Assembly: GCF_014107495.1 (NCBI RefSeq)
Contig: NZ_CP041969.1
Coordinates: forward strand, 2,043,001 to 2,107,000
Reading direction: 5' to 3'
Length of the DNA: 64,000 bases
Source: Cohnella cholangitidis
GTDB taxonomy: Bacteria > Bacillota > Bacilli > Paenibacillales > Paenibacillaceae
The position numbers and the translations under genes are program-made. Positions 1 to 7,908 of this stretch are shown in pieces (positions within the stretch are counted from its first letter, which is position 1; the number at the start of each line of letters is the position of its first letter). The notes beneath the pieces were generated by a model. The model was not told the origin of the DNA, searched no databases, and worked only from the letters and a program-made list of their open reading frames with translations.

Positions 1-1158
1 CTGACCAAATTCGCTCCCGAAATCCGCGCCGTTATTGCGGACGGCAGCAAAGTCGACCGCGATCGCGCGCTTAAGCAGCTGTCCGATTCCGACGTCGTCA
101 TTACGTCTTATCCGCTTCTGCGAAGGGATGTCGAATCTTATGCGCAGCCTTCGTTCCATACGCTAATTCTGGACGAAGCCCAAGCATTCAAGAACCATGC
201 CACTCAGACCGCGCATGCGGTGAAATCCATCCAAGCGCGATATCGCTTCGCGCTTACCGGAACCCCCGTGGAAAACTCCATCGAGGAGCTGTGGTCGATC
301 TATGATGCCGTCTTTCCCGAGCTGTTCCAGGATCGAAGGCTGTTTAACGAGTTGACGAGAGAAACGGTCGCCAAGCGGATTCGTCCTTTCCTGCTGCGGC
401 GGCTGAAGACCGACGTATTGAAGGAACTGCCGGAGAAGATCGAGTCCTTGCATGCTACCGAACTGCTTCCGGAGCAGAAAAAGCTATATATGGCTTACTT
501 GGCTAAGCTTCAGAAAGAAACGCTGAAGCATCTTGATGAAGAAGGGTTTCAGAAGAGCCGCATCAAAATTTTGGCCGGCTTGACTAGGCTGCGCCAGCTC
601 TGTTGCCATCCTGCCCTGTTCGTAGAGGACTATGAGGGCAGCTCAGCCAAATTCGAGCAGCTATTGGAGATTATTGAAGAATGCCGCACCGCCGGCAAAA
701 GAATGCTTGTTTTCTCTCAGTTCACCGAAATGCTAGGATTGATCGGAAGAGAGCTCGGCTATCAGGGTATCCCGTATTTCTACTTGGATGGCCAGACCCC
801 ATCCTTCGATCGCGTTGAGCTATGCAACCGATTCAACGACGGCGAGAGGGATTTGTTCCTCATTTCCTTAAAAGCCGGAGGTACGGGCCTTAACCTGACC
901 GGGGCGGATACGGTCATCCTGTATGATCTCTGGTGGAATCCCGCCGTAGAACAACAAGCCGCCGACCGGGCGCATCGAATGGGACAGAAAAACGTCGTGC
1001 AGGTGCTCCGGCTTATCACCCAAGACACGGTCGAACAGAAAATGTACGCCCTTCAGCAAAGAAAGAAAAACTTGATCGAAGAAATCATCCAACCGGGCGA
1101 AGAAGCCTTATCCACCTTGACGGAGCAGGAAGTCCGGGAAATTCTTATGCTGCAATAA
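1..1158 (+). CDS. SNF2-family DEAD/DEAH-box helicase, C-terminal part
   Basis: The frame is open from base 1, so the N-terminus lies outside the window. The visible 385 residues hold the end of helicase domain 1, with a DEAQ Walker B box near residue 58 and the TGTP motif III near residue 85. Domain 2 follows, with the LISLKAGGTGLNLT motif V and the ADRAHRMGQ motif VI arginines. SNF2 proteins use ATP to translocate on duplex DNA and remodel protein-DNA complexes; bacterial members such as RapA-like and YwqA-like proteins are poorly assigned. A strong terminator follows directly, so it closes its transcript. The family call is secure; the cellular role is not known. Confidence 0.93.
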   Translation: MTKFAPEIRAVIADGSKVDRDRALKQLSDSDVVITSYPLLRRDVESYAQPSFHTLILDEAQAFKNHATQTAHAVKSIQARYRFALTGTPVENSIEELWSIYDAVFPELFQDRRLFNELTRETVAKRIRPFLLRRLKTDVLKELPEKIESLHATELLPEQKKLYMAYLAKLQKETLKHLDEEGFQKSRIKILAGLTRLRQLCCHPALFVEDYEGSSAKFEQLLEIIEECRTAGKRMLVFSQFTEMLGLIGRELGYQGIPYFYLDGQTPSFDRVELCNRFNDGERDLFLISLKAGGTGLNLTGADTVILYDLWWNPAVEQQAADRAHRMGQKNVVQVLRLITQDTVEQKMYALQQRKKNLIEEIIQPGEEALSTLTEQEVREILMLQ

Positions 1159-1171
1159 CACACGATAGGAT

Positions 1172-1225
1172 GGGGCAATCCCTTAAGGTCTATTTACTTG
1201 ACCGAATGGGACTGCCCCTATTTTA
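1172..1225 (+). terminator. Intrinsic terminator after the SNF2 helicase
   Basis: GGGGCAATCCC (1172-1182) pairs with GGGACTGCCCC (1208-1218) with one mismatch. An inner AGGTC/GACC pair tightens the loop, and ATTTTATT follows. It separates the helicase from the Lrp-chromate unit. Confidence 0.75.
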
Positions 1226-1278
1226 TTCGAACAGAATAGAGCAATTTTGTACATGGCGATAAATTCCCGCTCGCGGAG

Positions 1279-1352
1279 TTGAAAGTGTAATCAAACAAAG
1301 CTATATTATTACATATCGAAATTATAATATATAAAATGATTTCGTTTCGATA
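1279..1352 (+). promoter_or_regulatory. Promoter and dyad operator of the Lrp-chromate operon
   Basis: A sigma-A type promoter is visible: TTGAAA (1279-1284), 17 bases, TATATT (1302-1307). Just downstream lies a long dyad, TATCGAAA (1314-1321) and TTTCGATA (1345-1352), around an AT-rich centre. Its place between promoter and gene suggests autoregulation by the Lrp-type product; that is inference. Confidence 0.5.
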
Positions 1353-1395
1353 AAGTATATCCAATATTACTTTTATTTAGAAAGGGGCACTTCCT

Positions 1396-1848
1396 ATGCA
1401 GAACATCGACGACATCGACCGGCAGATCATTAAAGCTTTGAACGCGAACGGAAGAATATCCTATACGGACTTGGCCAAGGACATCGGACTGTCTCGCGTA
1501 GCGATACAAGCAAGAATCAACGCCCTCATGGACGAAGGCGTCATCGAACGGTTTACCGCCGTCATCAATCCCGAGAAAATCGGCATTACCGTGTCCGCCT
1601 TCTTCAACGTGGAAGTCGAACCGAAATGCCTGAAAGACGTCGCCGACACCTTAGCGGACGAGCCTGCCGTCACCAGTCTGTATCATATGACCGGACCTAG
1701 CAAATTGCATATGCATGGCTTGTTTACGAACAATAAAGAAATGGAAACGTTCTTGAACGATAAGCTGTATCGGCTGCCCGGGGTCGTGAGCGTCGACTGC
1801 CAGGTATTGATTACTCGCTATAAGAGCCGAATGGGAATGAGGTTGTAA
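1396..1848 (+). CDS. Lrp/AsnC-family transcriptional regulator
   Basis: A 150-residue protein of normal Lrp length. Residues 5-60 form the winged helix-turn-helix ([19 protein letters not shown], then a recognition-helix region near 30-50), and residues 65-150 the RAM/AsnC ligand-binding and oligomerisation domain. The ATG is preceded by GAAAGGGGCAC. The chromate transporter genes follow after 3 bases. The arrangement regulator-chr-chr matches ywrC-ywrB-ywrA of Bacillus subtilis, where the Lrp-type protein is thought to control the transporter. A dyad upstream (1314-1352) may be its operator. The effector is unknown. Confidence 0.92.
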   Translation: MQNIDDIDRQIIKALNANGRISYTDLAKDIGLSRVAIQARINALMDEGVIERFTAVINPEKIGITVSAFFNVEVEPKCLKDVADTLADEPAVTSLYHMTGPSKLHMHGLFTNNKEMETFLNDKLYRLPGVVSVDCQVLITRYKSRMGMRL

Positions 1849-1851
1849 CCG

Positions 1852-2454
1852 ATGTCCGAACAAACGAAAGAACGCCCTTACGCGCAACTTGCCTGGGCAA
1901 TGGGCAAGACGGGCATTCTCGGATACGGCGGAGGGCCGTCCGTTATCCCGTTGATCCGTTATGAAGCGGTAACCCGCTACCGTTGGATGGACGACGACGA
2001 ATTCGGGGAAATTCTCGCCATCGCCAACGCCCTTCCCGGACCGATCGCCACTAAGATGGCCGCCTATCTCGGTTATCGCCAGAGAGGAATTCTCGGCGCT
2101 GCCGTGGCGGTCCTAACCCACATTCTGCCTTCCGCGATCGCCATGGTCTGCCTGCTTGCCTTCGTGGAGTACTTAAGCCATTCTGCCGTCGTGCAAGGAA
2201 TGATCGTCGCGGTTATGCCGGTCATCTCCGTCATGCTTGGCGTTATGGCCTACGAATTCGCCAAGAGGGCTTACGCGGGGTTAGGCAAGATCATGCTCGT
2301 CGTATTTTGCGGAATCTCGTTCGTCCTGCTTCAGCTCGTGCCCGTGCATCCGGCAATCGTCATCCTCTTGTTCTTAGGATATGGAGCCTTCCATTACCGC
2401 ATCGTCAACCGAATCAAATCCAATTCCAATAAATCCGAAGGTGAAGCTTCATGA
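1852..2454 (+). CDS. Chromate transporter, N-half subunit (ChrA family, short form)
   Basis: A 200-residue membrane protein with one chromate-transport domain. The signature GYGGGPSVIPL is near residue 24 and LPGPIATKMA near 62, followed by several hydrophobic helices. Short ChrA proteins come as pairs of separately encoded halves that together replace the fused long form. The family exports or exchanges chromate, probably against sulfate. The stop overlaps the next start (ATGA), so translation of the two halves is coupled. The gene directly follows an Lrp-type regulator, as for ywrB. Whether the true substrate is chromate cannot be read from sequence. Confidence 0.9.
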   Translation: MSEQTKERPYAQLAWAMGKTGILGYGGGPSVIPLIRYEAVTRYRWMDDDEFGEILAIANALPGPIATKMAAYLGYRQRGILGAAVAVLTHILPSAIAMVCLLAFVEYLSHSAVVQGMIVAVMPVISVMLGVMAYEFAKRAYAGLGKIMLVVFCGISFVLLQLVPVHPAIVILLFLGYGAFHYRIVNRIKSNSNKSEGEAS

Positions 2455-2993
2455 TAAATGACCTCATTGACCTTATACTCGGCTTCTTCATCTCCAACGT
2501 GCTCGGATACGGCGGCGGACCGGCATCGATTCCTCTGATGTACCAGGAGATCGTAACCCATTACCATTGGACTTCGGATCATCAGTTCTCGAACATTCTC
2601 GCGCTTGGCAACACGCTCCCCGGACCCATCGCGACCAAGATCGCCGCTTTCGTCGGATACGACGTAGCAGGCATCCCGGGCGCGTTGCTGGCGTTAGCCG
2701 CTACGATCGTGCCATCCGCGATCGCCCTGATCGTACTGCTAAGAATCATGCAGAGATATCGGCAATCTTCGGTCGTCAAAGGAATGACGCTGCTCGTGCA
2801 GCCGGTAATCGCCGTCCTCATGCTCGTTCTGACTTGGCAGATGGGCAGAACCTCCATCGAATCCCTCGGCATCTGGCAAGCGATAATCATTGCGGCAATC
2901 GCGTTATGGGCGATGGAGAAGCGCAAAATCCATCCGGCGTTCGTCATTCTATGCGCGTTTATCTATGGCGGACTTGTCGTTCCCCATTTATAA
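2451..2993 (+). CDS. Chromate transporter, C-half subunit (ChrA family, short form)
   Basis: A 180-residue homologue of the preceding gene, with GYGGGPASIPL near residue 21 and LPGPIATKIA near 58, then four to five hydrophobic segments. Start and previous stop share ATGA, the usual sign of coupled synthesis of two partners. The two halves are expected to insert with opposite orientation and work as a heterodimer, as shown for Bacillus Chr3N/Chr3C. A terminator follows within ten bases of the stop, closing the three-gene operon. Confidence 0.9.
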   Translation: MINDLIDLILGFFISNVLGYGGGPASIPLMYQEIVTHYHWTSDHQFSNILALGNTLPGPIATKIAAFVGYDVAGIPGALLALAATIVPSAIALIVLLRIMQRYRQSSVVKGMTLLVQPVIAVLMLVLTWQMGRTSIESLGIWQAIIIAAIALWAMEKRKIHPAFVILCAFIYGGLVVPHL

Positions 2994-3000
2994 AATAAAA

Positions 3001-3027
3001 GAGGACCAGACGGTTAGTCTGCTCCTC
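3001..3027. terminator. Bidirectional terminator between chromate and GGDEF genes
   Basis: GAGGACCAGAC and GTCTGCTCCTC form an 11-bp stem with one mismatch and a 5-base loop. The right arm lies inside the last codons of the opposite-strand GGDEF gene (stop at 3014), so it can serve both convergent transcripts. Confidence 0.6.
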
Positions 3028-4015
3028 CTTGTTCCTGCGGGCTTAGGTCATCCGAATGGGTCACCCGATTGCGGCCTCTGCTCTTCGAAGTATACAATGC
3101 CTGATCCGCTTTAACGATCAACGTCTCATCGCTGTCATCCTCCGATACGGTTGCCGCCCCTACGCTGACCGTGACCGGGTATCCGCCCCAATCCGCTTGC
3201 TCGATCTCCCGCCGATACCTCTCGGCTATTAGGATGGCATTGTCCCGATTGGCGTCCGGCAAAATAATGGCGAATTCCTCTCCCCCGTAACGGGCCACGA
3301 TATCGCTTTCCCTAGCCTGAGCCTGCATCGTTTTCGCTAGTTTCCTAAGAATCTCATCGCCTACGGGATGGCCATATGTATCGTTAATCCGCTTGAAAAA
3401 ATCGATGTCGAGGAGCAGCAAAGAGAACGGAATTTGTAACCGATTGAACAAAGACAAGCTCCCTGCCAAGCTTTCCTGGAACGCTCTCCGGTTTTTCACG
3501 CCGGTTAAGCCGTCCGTCGACGCTTGCGCCTCAAGGCTTTGATTCAGCTTGATAAGTTCCTCCTGCTTCCTCTCGAACTCCTCGTTCAACGCTTTCAACG
3601 TCTCGTGCGCTTCATCCTTCGCTTTATTCAGCTCTTCCAGCTTCCTCTTCGAGTTCAGCATATCCCGTTCATATTCGATCCTTTTGCGCATCTCGATCAG
3701 GACGCAGTCGATGTAAGACTCCCCGTCGCGCTCCTTGCGGACTCCGTTCAAGAGAACGGGCACTTCCGCGCCGACCTTGTTCTTGAGCGTAAGATAGATT
3801 TCGTTGACGTAACCGTTAAGCTGGATGAACGGATAAAAGTACGTATGGAAAAAGATCTTGTTCGCGACGTTCATCACGTTCTCGATATGCTGGCCGAGCA
3901 AATCGCCGCGATCATACTGCAGCAGGTTCAGTAACGTTTGGTTAGCGTCGGATATGATTCCGGTATTCGTAAGAGTAATAAATCCGCAAGGAGCGTAATT
4001 CAACTGATCGTCCAT
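3014..4015 (-). CDS. PAS-GGDEF diguanylate cyclase with RsbP-like PAS sensor
   Basis: A 333-residue protein. Residues 1-110 are a PAS domain strongly resembling the sensor half of Bacillus RsbP (MDDQLNYAPCGF start, GQHIENVMNV, PVLLNGV, CVLIEMRKRIEYE). Residues 115-165 look like a coiled coil, and 170-325 are a GGDEF domain with the active-site GGEEF (244-248) and an RxxD inhibitory I-site (RESD, 235-238). It should make c-di-GMP from GTP. The start at 4015 is chosen because the RsbP alignment begins there and AGGGAAGGG precedes it; an ATG at 4045 overlapping the rsbQ stop lacks a ribosome site. RsbP normally ends in a PP2C phosphatase; here that half is replaced. Confidence 0.9.
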   Translation of the reverse strand: MDDQLNYAPCGFITLTNTGIISDANQTLLNLLQYDRGDLLGQHIENVMNVANKIFFHTYFYPFIQLNGYVNEIYLTLKNKVGAEVPVLLNGVRKERDGESYIDCVLIEMRKRIEYERDMLNSKRKLEELNKAKDEAHETLKALNEEFERKQEELIKLNQSLEAQASTDGLTGVKNRRAFQESLAGSLSLFNRLQIPFSLLLLDIDFFKRINDTYGHPVGDEILRKLAKTMQAQARESDIVARYGGEEFAIILPDANRDNAILIAERYRREIEQADWGGYPVTVSVGAATVSEDDSDETLIVKADQALYTSKSRGRNRVTHSDDLSPQEQGGAD

Positions 4016-4041
4016 TGGTCGAGCCCTTCCCTGTTCACTAA

Positions 4042-4848
4042 TCATGAATCCATTAAGTACTGTTTAATGTACTGCGTTGTTTCACCCGGATGGCTTAAGT
4101 GCGGATAGTGGCCTTTCGCGCTCATGAGCTTCAACGTGCTTTTCTTGAGATGCGAATGCAAGTATTCCCCTACCTCTATCGGAGCGATGCTATCCTCGGA
4201 GCATTGCAAAATCAGGGACGGAACGGTAACCTTATCCAACTCTTCCCGACAATCGCAGTAGAAGGTCACCTCCGCGAATTGGCGCGCGATAACGGGATCC
4301 CTCGAACAGAACGTCTGTTCAAGCTCTTCCGCGAGCTCTCGGCGTTCGGGATTGTTCATGACGATCGGCGCCAAATAATTCGCCCAGCCCTTGAAGTTCA
4401 TTTCCATCATCGTTAACAGTTCCTGAATATCTTTTCTATCGAATCCCCCGTAGTATCCGGGAAGATCATTAACATAACAAGGCGAAGGCCCGAGCATGAT
4501 CAGTTGCCCGAAATAATCGGAACGGGCGATCGACGCCAACGTTCCGATCATTCCGCTGACCGAATGGCCGACGAATATCGCATCGCGAAGATTCAACGCA
4601 TCGGCGATTTCGAGCACGTCCTGCGAATAACCGTTCAAATGACCGTATCTTCCCGGGTCGTAATCGTCCAAATCGGATTTGCCGGAACCTACGTAATCAA
4701 ACAAGATCACCCGGTAATCTTCTTCGAAAGCCGGAGCAACATGCCGCCACATCTCCTGATCGCATCCGAAACCGTGAGCGAATATTATCGGCCGTTCGCC
4801 CTTCCCCGAAATCGTAACGTTGTTGCGGGCCATAATGTTGTTTGCCAT
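4042..4848 (-). CDS. rsbQ: RsbQ-type alpha/beta hydrolase
   Basis: A 268-residue alpha/beta hydrolase that tracks Bacillus RsbQ along its length. The catalytic triad falls at the same numbers, Ser96 (GHSVSG), Asp219 (CSEDSIAP) and His247 (KGHYPH), and blocks such as MLGPSPCYVND, YYGGF and CSRDPVIARQF are shared. RsbQ is needed to activate the PAS phosphatase RsbP in the energy-stress pathway of sigma-B, probably by turning over a small hydrophobic molecule sensed by the PAS domain. Here the next gene (27 bases on) has the RsbP PAS but a GGDEF output. The ATG at 4848 has AGAGG at good spacing; upstream GTG codons are possible. Confidence 0.9.
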   Translation of the reverse strand: MANNIMARNNVTISGKGERPIIFAHGFGCDQEMWRHVAPAFEEDYRVILFDYVGSGKSDLDDYDPGRYGHLNGYSQDVLEIADALNLRDAIFVGHSVSGMIGTLASIARSDYFGQLIMLGPSPCYVNDLPGYYGGFDRKDIQELLTMMEMNFKGWANYLAPIVMNNPERRELAEELEQTFCSRDPVIARQFAEVTFYCDCREELDKVTVPSLILQCSEDSIAPIEVGEYLHSHLKKSTLKLMSAKGHYPHLSHPGETTQYIKQYLMDS

Positions 4849-4978
4849 CACGTTCACCTCTCGTTGGATTAGCCGTAGGCTCGTACACTACTAATCTATA
4901 ACGCAATCCCCTACGAATCTATATAAAAAAACCTATCGCGCGTGATCCGATTCAGCTTCTAGGCGCCTTCAAACAAAG

Positions 4979-5018
4979 AGCCGAGAATATCCGGAGCTTT
5001 CTCCGGCATTTCTCGGCT
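4979..5018 (-). terminator. Intrinsic terminator of the ECF sigma gene
   Basis: AGCCGAGAATATCCGGAG and CTCCGGCATTTCTCGGCT form an 18-base stem with two mismatches and a CTTT loop. CTTTGTTTG follows on the minus strand, a few bases after the sigma-factor stop. Confidence 0.7.
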
Positions 5019-5022
5019 GCTG

Positions 5023-5565
5023 CTATGCCTTCTCCATATGCTTCTTGAGCAAATCCCGGCCTCTCTTCAGACGGGACTTCACCGTGTTCATCTTCATGTG
5101 ATTCATCTCGACGATCTCTTCCATGGACAGATCGAGCACATAACGCTGATAGACCATTAACCGATAAGCCTTAGGCAGCTTGTTGATCGCCGCGAGCAAA
5201 TCTTCCGAGGCTTCCTTCAGAATCAGCACGTCTTCCGGTCGAACCGCTTCGGCCGCCTGGTCTTCCCAGCCTTCGTGCTTCATCATGGGATGAGAGAGAG
5301 TCAGCTTCGTTTTCCGCTTGCGCAGAATATCGATGCAGATGTTCTTGGTCGTCGTGAAGATCAACGAAGATACCGACCCGGCGGGGTCAAGGCGTTCGAA
5401 GTTGACGTACAGCTTAAGGAACGTCTCTTGAACGGCCTCTTCGCTATCCATCTTGCTGCGCAGGATTTTCCATGCGAAGCTGAATATTTTATCTTTGTAA
5501 TGCTCGAACAATTGCTCGTAAGAGATAACAGGGATTCCCCTGTTCACGGTATGCTGCATATCCAT
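5023..5565 (-). CDS. ECF-type RNA polymerase sigma factor
   Basis: A 180-residue group 4 sigma factor. Region 2 spans about residues 18-85 (YEQLFEHYKDKIFSFAW, then EEAVQETFLKLY and the CIDILRKRK region 2.4). Region 4 spans about 118-175 with the helix-turn-helix LSMEEIVEMNHMKMNTVKSRLKRG. It directs RNA polymerase core to a stress or envelope regulon. There is no anti-sigma gene beside it, so its control must be elsewhere or transcriptional. The ATG is preceded by AGAGGTGCAAACCT. An ECF-class promoter is found upstream of the Ter locus 14 kb away, but linking it to this factor is inference. Confidence 0.92.
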   Translation of the reverse strand: MDMQHTVNRGIPVISYEQLFEHYKDKIFSFAWKILRSKMDSEEAVQETFLKLYVNFERLDPAGSVSSLIFTTTKNICIDILRKRKTKLTLSHPMMKHEGWEDQAAEAVRPEDVLILKEASEDLLAAINKLPKAYRLMVYQRYVLDLSMEEIVEMNHMKMNTVKSRLKRGRDLLKKHMEKA

Positions 5566-5603
5566 AGGTTTGCACCTCTATTCTGTGAAGCTCAATATCC
5601 CTC

Positions 5604-5632
5604 ATTATATCAAAAGAGAGCTTGTCTTTTAA
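5604..5632 (-). promoter_or_regulatory. Extended -10 promoter of the ECF sigma gene
   Basis: On the minus strand TTAAAA (5627-5632), 17 bases, then TGATATAAT with the TATAAT at 5604-5609. This is a sigma-A type extended -10 element about 40 bases before the start, and no ECF-type autoregulatory site was seen. Confidence 0.6.
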
Positions 5633-5665
5633 GAATTCACAGAAAATTTCGCAAAAACTACACGA

Positions 5666-6343
5666 TTAGCGGCCCGGGATAAACTTCTTGATCCAGCTTC
5701 CGAATCCGGCAGGGTTGCGGGTCTGGACAAGCACGACTCCTTCGCCGCGGAATCTGCATACTAATGCTTCGCCGCTCGTAATGCTGGAGAACCAGCCTTT
5801 GGAGGCTTTCTCGATCGTATAATTCATGTAACCCGGCCAAGCGACCAGATGTCCGTTATCGATAATACGCTCTTCTCCCGGCTCAAGGTTAATGGCATGA
5901 ATAGCGCCGTATGAGGATAAGAACACCGTGCCCGTCCCGCTGATCTCGATAATAAAGAACCCTTCGCCGGACAGAAGGCCGCGGCTTAGATTTTGCATTT
6001 TCGTATTTACCTTGATCCCGCTCGTTCCGGCTAAGAATCCGTCTTTCTGTACGAACAAACTGTAAGATCCGTCGAGCTCAACGGATTGAATATCCCCCAT
6101 GGACGATGGAGCGAGCAATACCTCCCCGCCGCCTCTATTCGCGGATAACTCTTGGAAGAAGAACGTTTCGCCGCTCAGCATTCTTCCGAGTCCTGCCATG
6201 ATCCCGCCATCGGCGGTCCCTTTGACGTCGATATTGGGCGACATGGATACCATTGCGCCCGATTCCGCTTTTACGCTCTCGCCTGCGTTCAGTTGCAGTT
6301 TCAGCAACGCGAATGCCCCTTGATATAGAACGTCGTATTTCAT
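5666..6343 (-). CDS. AIM24 / TIGR00266 family protein
   Basis: A 225-residue protein of the AIM24 family, a Gly-rich beta-sandwich shared by bacteria and mitochondria. The pattern VKAESGAMVSMSPNID, GGGEVLLAPSSMGDI and SGTGTVFLSSYG is typical. Its biochemical role is not established; the fungal member affects inner-membrane organisation. It has no signal peptide or membrane helix, so it is probably cytoplasmic. The ATG at 6343 follows GCGGAGGGAACAAAG. It lies between an orphan ECF sigma gene and unrecognised genes leading to the Ter locus, which hints at, but does not show, a stress role. Confidence 0.85.
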   Translation of the reverse strand: MKYDVLYQGAFALLKLQLNAGESVKAESGAMVSMSPNIDVKGTADGGIMAGLGRMLSGETFFFQELSANRGGGEVLLAPSSMGDIQSVELDGSYSLFVQKDGFLAGTSGIKVNTKMQNLSRGLLSGEGFFIIEISGTGTVFLSSYGAIHAINLEPGEERIIDNGHLVAWPGYMNYTIEKASKGWFSSITSGEALVCRFRGEGVVLVQTRNPAGFGSWIKKFIPGR

Positions 6344-6405
6344 CTTTGTTCCCTCCGCATGTCTTTTTTTAGTATTTGCCGCGTAAACGGTTAAAGAGCA
6401 TCGTT

Positions 6406-6993
6406 CTAAAAACGACGCCCGTCCTTATTGCGGTCTCTTAAGAAGCTGTCGGGATCTATTAATCCGTCCAAACGGCCGGCAGCGTCTTTGTAAATTCGCG
6501 TAATTTCTTGCACTTTATCGAACTCTAGGTTTCCGGGACCCAAATTTTCATAGAACATTTTCTGCAACAACGTATTGAATAGTTGTAACCTCTCCTCGAC
6601 GACTTGCAGCTCCTGCGCCAAGATTTCATCGAAGGTGTGGTTTCTGATCCAATCTTCGATCGGATCGTCGTTCTCTTCCGCCTCGTCTTCGAATCTCCCG
6701 CCGCGATCGCGTTCGCGATCTTGATCGTACCGGTTGCCGGAGACGTCGATCGAGGTTCTGAGCTGCGATAGCATGATTCGCTCTTTGGCGAGCATGACCT
6801 GAAACGGCTTATGCGCCAGCAGATCCGCAACGACGAGACGGCACATGTCGGGATTGCCTAACAGGCTAGCATCGAATGGATGGAGAATCCATTGATTCTG
6901 TTTACTGTACAAATTAAACTCGAACCATTCGCCTCCATAATTGAATCGAACGTTAATCGTGGTAGGATCTAAGATTTCGAAAGTAAAATCCAA
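6406..6993 (-). CDS. Hypothetical protein, 195 residues
   Basis: Not recognised. The start is probably TTG at 6993, since GGGAGG lies about 10 bases upstream and no ATG is near. The N-terminal half is compact and aromatic-rich (MDFTFEILD, then FNYGGEWFEFNLYS). A highly charged stretch follows at about 100-125 (RYDQDRERDRGGRFEDEAEEND), and a helical C-terminal half. No signal peptide or membrane segment is seen. It stands 62 bases upstream of the AIM24 gene on the same strand, so the two may be cotranscribed. Confidence 0.65.
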   Translation of the reverse strand: MDFTFEILDPTTINVRFNYGGEWFEFNLYSKQNQWILHPFDASLLGNPDMCRLVVADLLAHKPFQVMLAKERIMLSQLRTSIDVSGNRYDQDRERDRGGRFEDEAEENDDPIEDWIRNHTFDEILAQELQVVEERLQLFNTLLQKMFYENLGPGNLEFDKVQEITRIYKDAAGRLDGLIDPDSFLRDRNKDGRRF

Positions 6994-7071
6994 GCGGCCT
7001 GCTCCTCCCGGTTGGCGAAGTTATCTAATGGTATAGTACCAAATCGGGGAAGATTTGAAAATCTTTTGACT

Positions 7072-7170
7072 TTACTCCTCGATAAGCTCCATGATAGATT
7101 CCGACTTCTCGTTGCTCGCCACGACGATCAGAACCAGGATGCCAATGCCGATCACCCAACTCATGACCAT
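7072..7170 (-). CDS. Small single-pass membrane protein, 32 residues
   Basis: A short reading frame, MVMSWVIGIGILVLIVVASN followed by a charged tail rich in Glu. Residues 4-18 form one hydrophobic helix. AGAGAGGAAG lies 7 bases before the ATG, a strong ribosome site, and the stop is TAA. It lies alone between two unrecognised genes on the same strand. The architecture is that of bacterial mini-membrane proteins that modulate larger membrane partners, but no partner can be named. Confidence 0.55.
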   Translation of the reverse strand: MVMSWVIGIGILVLIVVASNEKSESIMELIEE

Positions 7171-7283
7171 ACCCGAACTTCCTCTCTACCAACCGGATTT
7201 ACTATAGTCTATCCGGCGGAGCGAGATTTTATGACGTTCATATTTCGCTCTACTTCCCCCCTCATCGCCCATCTGCAACCGAG

Positions 7284-7817
7284 TTAGTCGGCTTTTCCGC
7301 GACATATGTCCGCCAATTGGAACGATTTATTCCGCAGCAAAGCGAAGCGCATGACTTCTCTTTCGTAAACGGGCAATTCGAGCAAACCCGTTCCTTCCGC
7401 ATTGCCGATACGACCGATTAATTCATACAAATTCCGTTGGCAGAACTCCGGTTTCTTCTCCAGTTCATCTCTGCTATATGGAAAATAGACGTATCCATAG
7501 ATCGCAACCGAACGAGCACGAGCCCTTTCGAAAGAAAAACGATCCCGCGTGATCTTCTCCGCATGAGTGACGAAGTGATCTTCTTCGAACACAATCCGTA
7601 ACCTGGAATGAAATACGTCGCCGTAAATTCTCGTACCCGATAAGCCCATCATTTCATATTCGATCTCCATGTTCTCGAAGCTGCCGAATACGGGAAGCAA
7701 CACGGTCTCCAACAGCTTCTTGGTCCCCGTCAAATCCCTCCGCAGCATCTCGAGTCTTTGCCCGCTGGCGCCCCGAACCTGCTCTTTCCAAAAAATCCCA
7801 TACCCCGTATCGAACAT
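7284..7817 (-). CDS. Hypothetical protein, 177 residues
   Basis: Not recognised. The ATG at 7817 is favoured because GGAGAGGAG lies about 10 bases upstream; a TTG seven codons earlier would overlap that site. The protein is mixed alpha/beta, starts MFDTGYGIFWKEQVRG, and has no signal peptide or membrane helix. It lies directly downstream of the telA terminator (7842-7879), so it needs its own promoter or read-through. Position next to the Ter locus makes a link to stress response possible but unproven. Confidence 0.6.
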   Translation of the reverse strand: MFDTGYGIFWKEQVRGASGQRLEMLRRDLTGTKKLLETVLLPVFGSFENMEIEYEMMGLSGTRIYGDVFHSRLRIVFEEDHFVTHAEKITRDRFSFERARARSVAIYGYVYFPYSRDELEKKPEFCQRNLYELIGRIGNAEGTGLLELPVYEREVMRFALLRNKSFQLADICRGKAD

Positions 7818-7841
7818 TAACGAACTGCTCCTCTCCAATTT

Positions 7842-7879
7842 AAAAAAAAAGCCGCCAGCTCCCTATGGGAACGGACGGC
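7842..7879 (-). terminator. Intrinsic terminator after telA
   Basis: On the minus strand GCCGTCCGTTCCC pairs with GGGAGCTGGCGGC (several G-U pairs, 3-base loop), followed by nine T residues (7842-7850). It closes the Ter/telA transcription unit. Confidence 0.8.
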
Positions 7880-7908
7880 GCGTGCTTCACGCGTTCGGAG
7901 ATTAATAT

